Origin: Saprospirales bacterium
GTDB taxonomy: Bacteria; Bacteroidota; Bacteroidia; Chitinophagales; Saprospiraceae
DNA length: 64,000 nucleotides
Assembly: GCA_016703765.1 (NCBI GenBank)
Contig: JADJBL010000002.1
Span: 186,001-250,000 of the forward strand
Direction: 5' to 3'
Notes under the pieces: model-generated
The model's database searches: none
Seen by the model: the letters and a program-made list of their open reading frames with translations, nothing else
Told to the model about the DNA's origin: nothing
In this document: piece by piece, positions 16,805-25,500 of the stretch
How the letters are laid out: the number at the start of each line of letters is the position of its first letter
Position numbering within the stretch: position 1 is the stretch's first letter
Translations under genes and position numbers: made by a program

Positions 16805-19800
16805 ATGAAATTTCTGAAATCGCTGGCAAACAGAGCTTTTTCTACCTCTGCTGCCGGCTTGTACATTTTGCTATTTGCCATCGCTATCGCCGTAGCCACC
16901 TTCGTCGAAAACGACTTTGGCACCAGCTCGGCGCAAAAGGTAATCTTTAAGTCGCGGTGGTTTGAACTGTTGCTGGTCCTGTTTGGCATTACGTTGATCG
17001 TCAACATAATCCGGTTTCGGATGATCCAGAATAAGAAGTGGCCCCTGCTCACCTTCCACTCGGCTTTTGTCATCGTGCTGATCGGTGCGGGAGTGACCCG
17101 GTATTATGGCAGCGAGGGCATGATGCATATTCGCGAAGGCAGCGCCTCCAATTCGTTTTTGTCCGCCGAGTCCTATCTCCAATTCGAGGCGATCCATCAA
17201 GGGGAAAAATACGTCTTCGACGAACCGGTGCTCTTTGCCACCCTGGGGAATAACCATTTTAAAAAATCATACTTACTGGGCGATCGGGAAGTGCAGGTGG
17301 AGGTGATGGATTTTGTGCCCAATCCGGCGGAGGTGATGACGGAAGCAGCGGACGGCCTACCTACCTTTAAGGTCGTCGTTGGGGGTATGAACGGGAGGGA
17401 AGAGTATTTTGTCAAACCCGGCGACCGGGTTCCCATCAACGGCACGCTCTTCAATTTCGGCAACCCGGAAGAGGCGGGCGCCTTCAATGTGAAATACGAA
17501 GAAGGGAAGCTGTTTTTTAAAGCCGACGTTCCCTTTACCCAAATGCAGATGGCCACCCAAACCAGGGACACCCTTCTGCCCGGCGATTATCGCCCCCTGA
17601 TGCTGCGCAGTCTTTATTCCAGCGGCTCTCAGAGTTTTGTGATCGGAGATTTCAATTCAAAAGGGAAGGTGGAGCTCCGTTCTTCCTCCACTAAAATGAC
17701 CAGCGCAAGTCTAGGCGCCCTCCACATGAAGATCAGCCCCGGAGGCAAGGAGCAGGAGGTATATGTGGTCGGCAGCCAGGGCGTGAAAGGCCGGCCCAGG
17801 GTCTTGTCGTTTGACAATACCAGTTTTGCGGTATCCTACGGCTCCAGGGAGGTCTTACTGCCCTTTTCCATTCAATGCCACGATTTTATCATGGAGCGCT
17901 ACCCGGGCACCGACAACGCTTCTTCCTATGCCAGCGAGGTCACCCTGGTGGACCCCGGGGCAAACGTCCGCAAAGCCCAGCGGATCTACATGAACCATAT
18001 CCTGAACTACAACGGCTACCGATTTTTTCAATCCTCCTTCGACCAGGATGAACTGGGTACCTACCTGAGCGTCAACCACGATTTTTTGGGCACCTGGATC
18101 TCCTACACCGGCTATTTTTTGCTGACGCTGGGCATGATCCTGACCCTGGTCAGCCGCAATACCCGATTCCGGCAACTGGCTGAGAATATCAAGAAAATGC
18201 GGTTGGCGGAAAGCTCCTTTTCCATCCTGATCCTGGCCGGTTTGTTGGCCTCTCCGACCATTGGCCATACCGCCCCGCCCTACAACTTCAACCTGCCGAT
18301 GGTTAATAACGAGCATGCGGCCGAATTCGGAAAATTATGGATGCAGGACCACCGCGGGCGCATGAAACCCATGAATACTTACGCCGGCGAAGTGCTCCGT
18401 AAACTGTCCAGAAAGGAAACACTATACGGGCTGACGGCAGAACAGATCATCCTCGGCATGGCAGCCTCCCCGGGCGACTGGTACGATGTGCCCCTCATCA
18501 AGATCGGCAAACACGAGAAGATCAGAGATATCCTCAAACCTACTGGTGAGCTGGCCACGTACAACGACTTTTTCGATGAAAACGGCGATTATAAATTGAA
18601 AGAACTCGTCCGAAACGCCTATAACGCCCAGCCCAGAGAGCGCGGAGTCCTGGAGAAGGAATTGCTGAAACTGGATGAAAGGGTCAATATCACCAGCATG
18701 GTCTTCTCCGGATCCTTTATGCGGGTGTTTCCCGTGCCGGGCGACCAGACCAACCATTGGCAGGCGCCGGCTGAAAGCGGTCACACACACAATGCCAGCA
18801 GCAACAGCGCTTTTTCGGATAAATTTTATACAGCATACATCCCCACGCTCCAAAAAGCACTCGACAACAATGACTGGAACCTGGCCGATCAATTGATCGC
18901 CGAACTGGGCGTCTTTCAGCAAAAAAACGGAGGCGCCATTCTGCCATCCAAAGCCAAAGGGAATGCGGAGCTTTTTTTGAATACGCTCAACGTGTTCGGC
19001 AGGGCCGGCAAAATGTACGGCCTGCTGGGGCTCGCCTTTTTGGGGCTGCTTTTTACCTCTGTGTTTAAACCCAGCCTAAAGCTGAAATGGCCCAGCCGGA
19101 TCGCCTTCGGCCTGTTGGCCTTCACCTTTGCCGCGCACACGCTCGGCCTGGGGCTGCGTTGGTACGTTTCCGGCCGCGCGCCCTGGAGCAACGGATACGA
19201 ATCCATGATCTACATCGGGTGGACGACGGTGCTCGCCGGACTGATCTTTTCGAGAAAATCCATGGGAGGCCTTGCGGCTACTTCGGTGCTGGCCTCCACC
19301 ATCCTGATGGTTGCGGGGCTGAGCTGGCTCGACCCGGAAATTACCCCTCTGGTGCCGGTATTGAAATCTTACTGGCTGACCATTCACGTATCCCTGGAGG
19401 CCGGGAGCTACGGATTTTTGCTGCTGGGGGCGATCATCGGCGTGCTCAACCTGATCTTCATGATCCTGGCTACGCAGAATAACAAGAAGAACGTGTACAG
19501 GATCATAAAGGAGATGTCCTACATCAGCGAAATGACGCTGATCGGGGGACTGTTCATGGTGAGCATCGGCACCTATCTGGGCGGGGTTTGGGCCAACGAA
19601 TCCTGGGGAAGGTACTGGGGCTGGGACGCCAAGGAAACCTGGGCGCTTGTGACGGTGTTGGTGTATTCCTTCATCCTCCACATGCGTTTCATCCCCGGTC
19701 TGCGGGGCGTGTACGCCTTCAATGTAGCTTCGTTGTTCGGCCTGGCCTCGGTGATGATGACCTACTTCGGCGTTAACTATTACCTTTCCGGCCTGCATTC

Positions 19801-19921
19801 CTACGCCGCAGGTGACCCCGTTCCGATACCAACTTTTGTGTATTACACCGTAGCCGCGCTGCTGGCTATCAGCGCCCTGGCTTATTGGAGGTACAGGGCA
19901 GTTAGTAAGTTGATAAGTTAA
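16805..19921 (+). CDS. ccsBA: Cytochrome c biogenesis protein CcsBA (ResB-CcsA fusion)
   Basis: 1038 residues. The N-terminal ResB/CcsB half has membrane spans near residues 17-35, 53-72 and 82-102 (LTFHSAFVIVLIGAGVTRYYG) and a large periplasmic domain. The C-terminal CcsA half begins near residue 735 and carries the tryptophan-rich heme-handling motif WGRYWGWDAKETWAL (about 933-947) with conserved periplasmic histidines. CcsBA exports heme and attaches it to CxxCH sites in System II maturation; Bacteroidota carry this long fused form with an insert between halves. Its place beside the multiheme operon fits its role, since those cytochromes hold about 99 CxxCH sites. It converges on the operon across paired hairpins. 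Confidence 0.93.
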   Translation: MKFLKSLANRAFSTSAAGLYILLFAIAIAVATFVENDFGTSSAQKVIFKSRWFELLLVLFGITLIVNIIRFRMIQNKKWPLLTFHSAFVIVLIGAGVTRYYGSEGMMHIREGSASNSFLSAESYLQFEAIHQGEKYVFDEPVLFATLGNNHFKKSYLLGDREVQVEVMDFVPNPAEVMTEAADGLPTFKVVVGGMNGREEYFVKPGDRVPINGTLFNFGNPEEAGAFNVKYEEGKLFFKADVPFTQMQMATQTRDTLLPGDYRPLMLRSLYSSGSQSFVIGDFNSKGKVELRSSSTKMTSASLGALHMKISPGGKEQEVYVVGSQGVKGRPRVLSFDNTSFAVSYGSREVLLPFSIQCHDFIMERYPGTDNASSYASEVTLVDPGANVRKAQRIYMNHILNYNGYRFFQSSFDQDELGTYLSVNHDFLGTWISYTGYFLLTLGMILTLVSRNTRFRQLAENIKKMRLAESSFSILILAGLLASPTIGHTAPPYNFNLPMVNNEHAAEFGKLWMQDHRGRMKPMNTYAGEVLRKLSRKETLYGLTAEQIILGMAASPGDWYDVPLIKIGKHEKIRDILKPTGELATYNDFFDENGDYKLKELVRNAYNAQPRERGVLEKELLKLDERVNITSMVFSGSFMRVFPVPGDQTNHWQAPAESGHTHNASSNSAFSDKFYTAYIPTLQKALDNNDWNLADQLIAELGVFQQKNGGAILPSKAKGNAELFLNTLNVFGRAGKMYGLLGLAFLGLLFTSVFKPSLKLKWPSRIAFGLLAFTFAAHTLGLGLRWYVSGRAPWSNGYESMIYIGWTTVLAGLIFSRKSMGGLAATSVLASTILMVAGLSWLDPEITPLVPVLKSYWLTIHVSLEAGSYGFLLLGAIIGVLNLIFMILATQNNKKNVYRIIKEMSYISEMTLIGGLFMVSIGTYLGGVWANESWGRYWGWDAKETWALVTVLVYSFILHMRFIPGLRGVYAFNVASLFGLASVMMTYFGVNYYLSGLHSYAAGDPVPIPTFVYYTVAALLAISALAYWRYRAVSKLIS

Positions 19922-19937
19922 TAAGTTATTAAGTAAC
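19905..19937. repeat. AGTTAATAAGTT-type words at the ccsBA end
   Basis: Degenerate copies of AAGTTAATAAGTTATT begin inside the last ccsBA codons and run past its stop. The same words form a larger palindrome at 45714-45786. Confidence 0.65.
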
Positions 19938-19950
19938 AGGACAAAAATAA

Positions 19951-20025
19951 TTTAAAAAGTGCACGGCCTGCGGCCGCGCACTTTTTAAACAACTTTTGCC
20001 CGCCGCAGGCGGGCAAAAGTTGTTT
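19951..20025. terminator. Two back-to-back hairpins between convergent genes
   Basis: TTTAAAAAGTGC / GCACTTTTTAAA (19951-19989) is a bidirectional terminator-like stem with A and T flanks. It is followed by AAACAACTTTTGCCCGCC / GGCGGGCAAAAGTTGTTT (19987-20025), an 18-bp stem on a GCA loop. They separate ccsBA (+) from the cytochrome operon (-). The second hairpin and its flank recur before hypE at 54488-54548. Confidence 0.8.
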
Positions 20026-20048
20026 AATTAATTTTGTTAAAGAGCTTA

Positions 20049-20150
20049 ACTCAATCACTCAATCACTCAATCACTCAATCACTCAATCACTCAATCACTC
20101 AATCACTCAATCAACTCAATCACTCAATCACTCAATCACTCAATCACTCA
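20049..20150. repeat. 8-base tandem repeat (TCAATCAC)n
   Basis: About a dozen copies of the octamer TCAATCAC with one irregular unit in the middle. It ends in the last codons of the OB-fold lipoprotein gene. All units point the same way, unlike the palindromic word repeats elsewhere. Confidence 0.9.
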
Positions 20151-20908
20151 ATGTTAGCCCCTTCCATAATGACATCGTAGCGGTATCCCGCGCCGAAGTC
20201 TTTATTGAGGGCGATGGCGCCTTTAAGGGTGACGATGGAACCGAGGGGGACCACCTGATCTGTGGTCACGGTCAGGTCCGGGTTGCCGGCTGAGCCGTCC
20301 TGGAGGTGTACCCAGTTCCGGCCCATGATCATCGGGTTGACCTTGACGCATTTCCCGGTTATTTTGACGACTTTTCCCTCGTATTTTTTGAGGTTGGCCA
20401 TCAGCTCCGAAATTTTAATTGCGCCTTTGGAAGGCTCGACCTTGACCGGGCCTTCCAGCACGGCATTTTCTGCCTCCAGATTGGACAGGGTTTCCTCCAC
20501 AGCAGAGCCGCCTGCGCCAATGGGCTGGTCGGATATGCCGGAGACCAGATATAGGGTTTCGAATACCCTGTTGTATTCCCGGCTCAGAAAGTTCTTTTTC
20601 ATCAAGCCGCCCGCGTAGTAGTAGGTATTTCCAACCTTGACCTCCGATTTGGGAATGGCGATCCAGAATTCTTCTTCATTTTCCGTTACGCGGAGGTAGG
20701 TATATTTTTCGGTATCCAGGACCTCTTTCGCCACGACCTTGTGCTCCTGGTCTGGGGAAGGGTCCCCGGCCATATCTCCGGCCTGTGGGAACACCACGCC
20801 CGTTCCATCGGAAACGGATTGACCTTCAATCACTTCCGGCTTTGAATTACAGGCAGCCAGGAGGAGGCCGAACAGAAACAAGGCTGCAAAAAATACGGGG
20901 TTTTTCAT
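20144..20908 (-). CDS. NrfJ-like OB-fold lipoprotein of the cytochrome operon
   Basis: 254 residues. The lipoprotein signal ends LFGLLLAAC (Cys 20). Two similar small beta domains follow. The first (about residues 60-125) has TEKYTYLRVTENEEEFWIAI and GGLMKKNFLSREYNRVFETL, a pattern seen in NrfJ-related proteins near cytochromes. The second (about 170-250) is an OB-fold of the tRNA_anti-like type: GKVVKITGKCVKVN, NWVHLQDGS, VVPLGSIVTLKGAIALNKDF. It is the last gene of the multiheme operon, 21 bases after the barrel gene. A role in assembly or cofactor handling for the cytochromes is inference from the neighbourhood. Confidence 0.75.
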   Translation of the reverse strand: MKNPVFFAALFLFGLLLAACNSKPEVIEGQSVSDGTGVVFPQAGDMAGDPSPDQEHKVVAKEVLDTEKYTYLRVTENEEEFWIAIPKSEVKVGNTYYYAGGLMKKNFLSREYNRVFETLYLVSGISDQPIGAGGSAVEETLSNLEAENAVLEGPVKVEPSKGAIKISELMANLKKYEGKVVKITGKCVKVNPMIMGRNWVHLQDGSAGNPDLTVTTDQVVPLGSIVTLKGAIALNKDFGAGYRYDVIMEGANIE

Positions 20909-20929
20909 TTTCTTGAAATTGATTTCTTT

Positions 20930-22522
20930 TTAAAACCGCTGAATGACCTTTGTGTTGAACAAATGGTAAATTCTCTTTTCGTCATCGAGGGCGCCTTCGT
21001 AAAACACATAAAACCCCAGGTTGCGGGTGATCCGCAGGTTGAAGTCCACCCCTCCTATGTATTGGCTGGTGGTATATTCGTAATTCTTGTAATGGTAATC
21101 CACCATCCGCACGTACAAGTCCCCGCTCAGTTTGCCTTTGACGATCTCCCTGGAGATCCGCAACCCGAACATTTTGCTGTTGAGGTAACCCGTTTGGAGC
21201 AGGTTTGCAGTAAGGCTGGCAGAAATATTGAGCAAAGGGACCCTGCTGAAGGTCAGGAAGCTGTTGAGGTTCTTGGAATCGTTTTCCCCGCTTTTCTGAA
21301 ACCGCCAGCTGGCATTTACGCCCCAGGTAATCGTTTTGAAAGGCCGGAGGTTAAAGCCGACGCGCATGCCCTGGCGGGTTTCATCCTCGATGAGCTGGTC
21401 GATATAATTTTTATACGACTCGTAGTAAATGACGTTTTTCCTCGTGTCATAGGAGGAGGACAGGCTCAGTTTTTTGGAAACCCGATACTGCAGGGAGACG
21501 AACAAATTGGTGAGACTAAGGGTGTTTTTCGCTTCGTTATTGATATTCTCAAAGAGATCTACTTCAAACGAACTGAAAACGTTGAGGTTTTTTACCAGCG
21601 AATTGGAATGCTGGAAATAAATAAACCGCCTGTCGGTGAGGAAATGATTCCTTTGATCGACAATAGCCAGGGTGCTCTGATAAAATTTGTTCGGATTGGC
21701 CGATACGTGCCCAATGTAGGCGCCTGCCTGTAAAAGGTTGGGATCAAAGCTGTAGTCCTGATAATTCGGCCTTGCCCCGGCGATGGCGCCGACGAGAAAA
21801 TTTTTCTTAAAAGCCAGCTCAAACTGGAGGCCGTCGATGGCGCCCATGCTCGATATTCTGGAATTAATTTTCCTTCCAAGGCTCAGGCTCGAATTTTTGC
21901 TGAAATCGTACCGGACGGACAGGGAATACACCTTGAGTGCATTGTACAGATTATCCTGCACATCCGCCCATTCGCCGAGGGAATGGCGAAATGTGATATT
22001 GCATTCGGTGGAAAACCGCGAGTTTCCAATATGATTCCCTCGCATAGTAAAAGCATAACGCATCCGGTGTGACGGGCTTTCTTCCGACAAATGGCTGTAT
22101 GAGGCCGCGGAGACCCTCCCGCTAATGCGCTGCTTCAATTCTTCCTCCTCGTCCTGTGGGGGAGGAGCGGCTTCGGTAATTACCTCCACTGGCTTTTCCT
22201 CCTGGGGTTTTGCAACCTCGGCCCTTACCATCCTTTTGGCGGATACGACTGCCCCGACCTCCAATTTATCAAACACATCGAGCGGGGTACAGACACATGA
22301 AATGGAAGATTTATTGCTGACGAGCAGCGTAGGAACCATTTTTCCATCCCTGGCCACATAAAGGGTATCGCCCGATTTGATGGCTTCGGTGGTCCCGAAT
22401 TTCACGTACACATTTTGGGAAGAGATAAAGGAGACCGTCCCTTTGTCATACTTGATCTCGATCTGCGCTGTTGCGGAGAAGGAGATTAAGGCAAAAATGG
22501 CTATATTCAAAAGGCGTCTCAT
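20930..22522 (-). CDS. Outer-membrane beta-barrel, probable porin partner of the multiheme cytochromes
   Basis: About 530 residues from the Met at 22522 (MRRLLNIAIFALISFSATAQ, a clean signal peptide); an upstream Met at 22546 only adds eight polar residues. Residues 20-100 form a small beta domain containing a Cys pair (SCVCTPL). A charged, proline-rich linker (KPQEEKPVEV, PPPQDEEEE) follows. From about residue 135 to the end, alternating amphipathic strands (SLSVRYDFSKNSSLSLGRKI, LRITRNLGFYVFYEGA) and the final Phe indicate a barrel. It starts 26 bases after the stop of the 76-heme gene. By analogy with MtrB-type porin-cytochrome conduits it may let the cytochrome cross the outer membrane; sequence similarity to MtrB is not evident, so this is inference. 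Confidence 0.75.
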   Translation of the reverse strand: MRRLLNIAIFALISFSATAQIEIKYDKGTVSFISSQNVYVKFGTTEAIKSGDTLYVARDGKMVPTLLVSNKSSISCVCTPLDVFDKLEVGAVVSAKRMVRAEVAKPQEEKPVEVITEAAPPPQDEEEELKQRISGRVSAASYSHLSEESPSHRMRYAFTMRGNHIGNSRFSTECNITFRHSLGEWADVQDNLYNALKVYSLSVRYDFSKNSSLSLGRKINSRISSMGAIDGLQFELAFKKNFLVGAIAGARPNYQDYSFDPNLLQAGAYIGHVSANPNKFYQSTLAIVDQRNHFLTDRRFIYFQHSNSLVKNLNVFSSFEVDLFENINNEAKNTLSLTNLFVSLQYRVSKKLSLSSSYDTRKNVIYYESYKNYIDQLIEDETRQGMRVGFNLRPFKTITWGVNASWRFQKSGENDSKNLNSFLTFSRVPLLNISASLTANLLQTGYLNSKMFGLRISREIVKGKLSGDLYVRMVDYHYKNYEYTTSQYIGGVDFNLRITRNLGFYVFYEGALDDEKRIYHLFNTKVIQRF

Positions 22523-22548
22523 CGGTCTTTGACTTTGCACTGTCAATG

Positions 22549-25500
22549 TTAATTATCACCGTTTGGGTGACAGCTATAACAAGCAGTACTGGTGTATGAA
22601 TACCCCTGCACTCCCTGGTGGTCATTATTGACTTCGTTCTGGTTGTCGTGTTCGTGGCAATCTATGCAACTGAATATGGCATAATTGCCCGGTACTATAT
22701 GGCAATCGACGCACTGATCCCATTCTCCGTTGTGGTTTCCGCTGTAGATCGGGAAATATTGATCGTCGTGGTCCCAGGTCGATGGCGTCCAGGAGCTCTG
22801 TGTATGGCAATCCTGACAGGTGGTCGGGAATTGCGCCGACTGGTGGTCGGGGTCATTCGTGTTGTTATACTCGCTTTGGTGGCAACCGAAGCAGGTAGAG
22901 GGCGTATTGTTGTAATTGCCGTTGTGGCAGGCGTCGCAATCGTTTGCGATGGCGGCATGGGCCCCGATCAACTGGTAATAGTTATTGTGAATGGGGAATG
23001 TGGCCGGCATCCAGTCGGGGGCCGTGGTATGGCACATCGCACAATTGGTAGGTATCCCCAATGCCTGGTGGTTGGGATTGGTGCTTTGTGCATAATCCGC
23101 CGTATGGCAGCCCTGGCAGGTGTTGGGCGTATTATTGTAATTTCCGTTGATGTGGCATGCCGCACAGTCGTTGGCTATCGGTAAATGTGCCCCGGTGAGG
23201 GGGTAATAGATATTGTGGTTAAAACTGGAAGGCGTCCAGGCATTCTGGCTGTGGCAACTTGCGCAATCGGTAGGGAACTGCGCCACCTGGTGATCCGGGT
23301 CATTGGTATTGTTGTAATCGCTTTGGTGGCACCCGAAGCAGGTGTTTGGCGTATTGTTGTAATTGCCGTTGTGGCAGGCGTCGCAATCGTTTGCGATGGC
23401 GGCATGGGCCCCGATCAACTGGTAATAATTATTGTGGGTGGGGAAAGCGGCCGGCATCCAGTCGGGGGCTGTAGTGTGGCACATCCCACAATTTGTGGGA
23501 ATACCTAAGGCCTGGTGGTTGGGATTGGTGCTTTGTGCATAATCCGCCGTATGGCAGCCCTGGCAGGTGTTGGGCGTATTATTGTAATTCCCGTTGATGT
23601 GGCAGGCTGCACAGTCGTTGGCTATCGGTAAATGTGCCCCGGTGAGGGGGTAATAGATATTGTGGTTAAAACTGGAAGGCGTCCAGGCATTCTGACTGTG
23701 GCAACTCGCGCAATCGGTAGGGAATTGCCCAACCTGATGATCCGGGTCATTGGTATTGTTATAATCGGTTTGGTGGCACCCGAAGCAGGTGTTGGGCGTA
23801 TTGTTGTAATTGCCGTTGTGGCAGGCGTCGCAATCGTTGGCAATTGCTGCGTGCGCCCCCATCAGCACATAATAATTATTGTGGGTGGGGAAAGCGGCCG
23901 GCATCCAGTCGGGGGCTGTAGTGTGGCACATCCCACAATTTGTGGGAATACCCAATGCCTGGTGGTTTGGGTTGGTGCTTTGTGCATAATCCGCGGTATG
24001 GCAGCCTTGGCAGGTATTGGGCGTATTGTCGTAATTCCCGTTGATGTGGCAGGCCGCACAGTCGTTGGCAATAGGAATATGTGCCCCGGTGAGGGGGTAA
24101 TAGATATTGTGGTTAAAACTGGAAGGCGTCCAGGCATTCTGGCTGTGGCAACTTGCGCAATCGGTAGGGAACTGCGCCACCTGGTGATCCGGGTCATTGG
24201 TATCGTTGTAATCGCTTTGGTGGCACCCGAAGCAGGTGTTTGGCGTATTGTTGTAATTGCCGTTGTGGCAGGCGTCGCAATCGTTCGCGATTGTTGCGTG
24301 CGCTCCCATGAGCACATAATAATCGTCGTGGGTGGGGAAGGCGGCGGGCATCCAGCCTGGGGCTGTAGTGTGGCAGGTTGCACAGTTGGTGGAAATTCCC
24401 AAGGCCTGGTGGTTGGGATTGGCGCTTTGCGCATAATCCGCAGCGTGGCAGCCCCGGCAAGTGTTGGGGGTATTGTCGTAATTTCCGTTGATGTGGCAGG
24501 CCGCACAGTCGTTGGCAATAGGTATATGTGCTCCCGTCAGGGGATAAAAATTATCGTGGTCGAAACTGGAAGGAACCCAGGCGTTTTCCGTGTGGCAACT
24601 CTGACAATCGGTCGGAAATTGCGCCGCCTGGTGGTCGGGGTTGGTGGTTTGATTATAATCATTTAGATGGCAGCCTGCGCAAGTGCTTGGCGTATTGCTG
24701 TAATTCCCGTTATGGCAGGCCGCGCAATCCTCTGCGATGGCCGCGTGGGCGCCATTCAAGGCATAAAAATCATTGTGGATGGGGAAAGTCGCTGGCGCCC
24801 AGTCGGGGGCGGTGGTATGGCACATCGCGCAATCCATTGGCAGCCCGATCAAGCCATGGTTTGGATTGGTACTCTGGGAATAATCCGTGGCATGACAACT
24901 GGCACAAGTATTGGGCGTGTTGACATAATCCCCATTGTGGCAGGCGTCGCAGTCATTTGCAACGGCCGTGTGGGCCCCGTCCAGGGGGTAGAAGTTATCG
25001 TGTATCCCAAAAGTGGCAGGCTCCCAGCCCGGCGCCGTAGTGTGGCAGGAGGCACAATCCGTGGGAAGGCCTAGCATAACGTGGCTAGGGTTGAGTGACA
25101 AGTTGTAATCGTTGGAATGGCACGCATTGCAATCTGTAGGAGTGCCCTGGTAGCCGCCGGCATGGCAATCGATACAGTCCGCTAAGGTATTGGCGCCGGT
25201 CAGCGGAAAATTGGTGTTGTTGTGATCAAAATTTATATCGGAATCTCCCGTAGGGTGACAGGCAAGGCAGGCCGGACTATTGTATGAATAGCCGCCCACC
25301 CCGTTGTGCTGGTCATTGGTCTCGGGATTGGTATGACAGGTGGTACAGGTAAACACGGCATAATCCGAAGGATTGGTATGGCACTCCACGCATTGATCCC
25401 ACTCCCCGTTGTGCGACCCGCTATAGATCGGAAAATACATACCGTCGTGGTCGAAAGTGGATGGCGTCCAAGCATTTTCCGTATGGCAAGCGGCACAGTC

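Noticed and set aside
20049..20150. CRISPR-like array of short direct repeats
   Set aside because: The units are 8 bases with no spacers; this is a simple tandem repeat.
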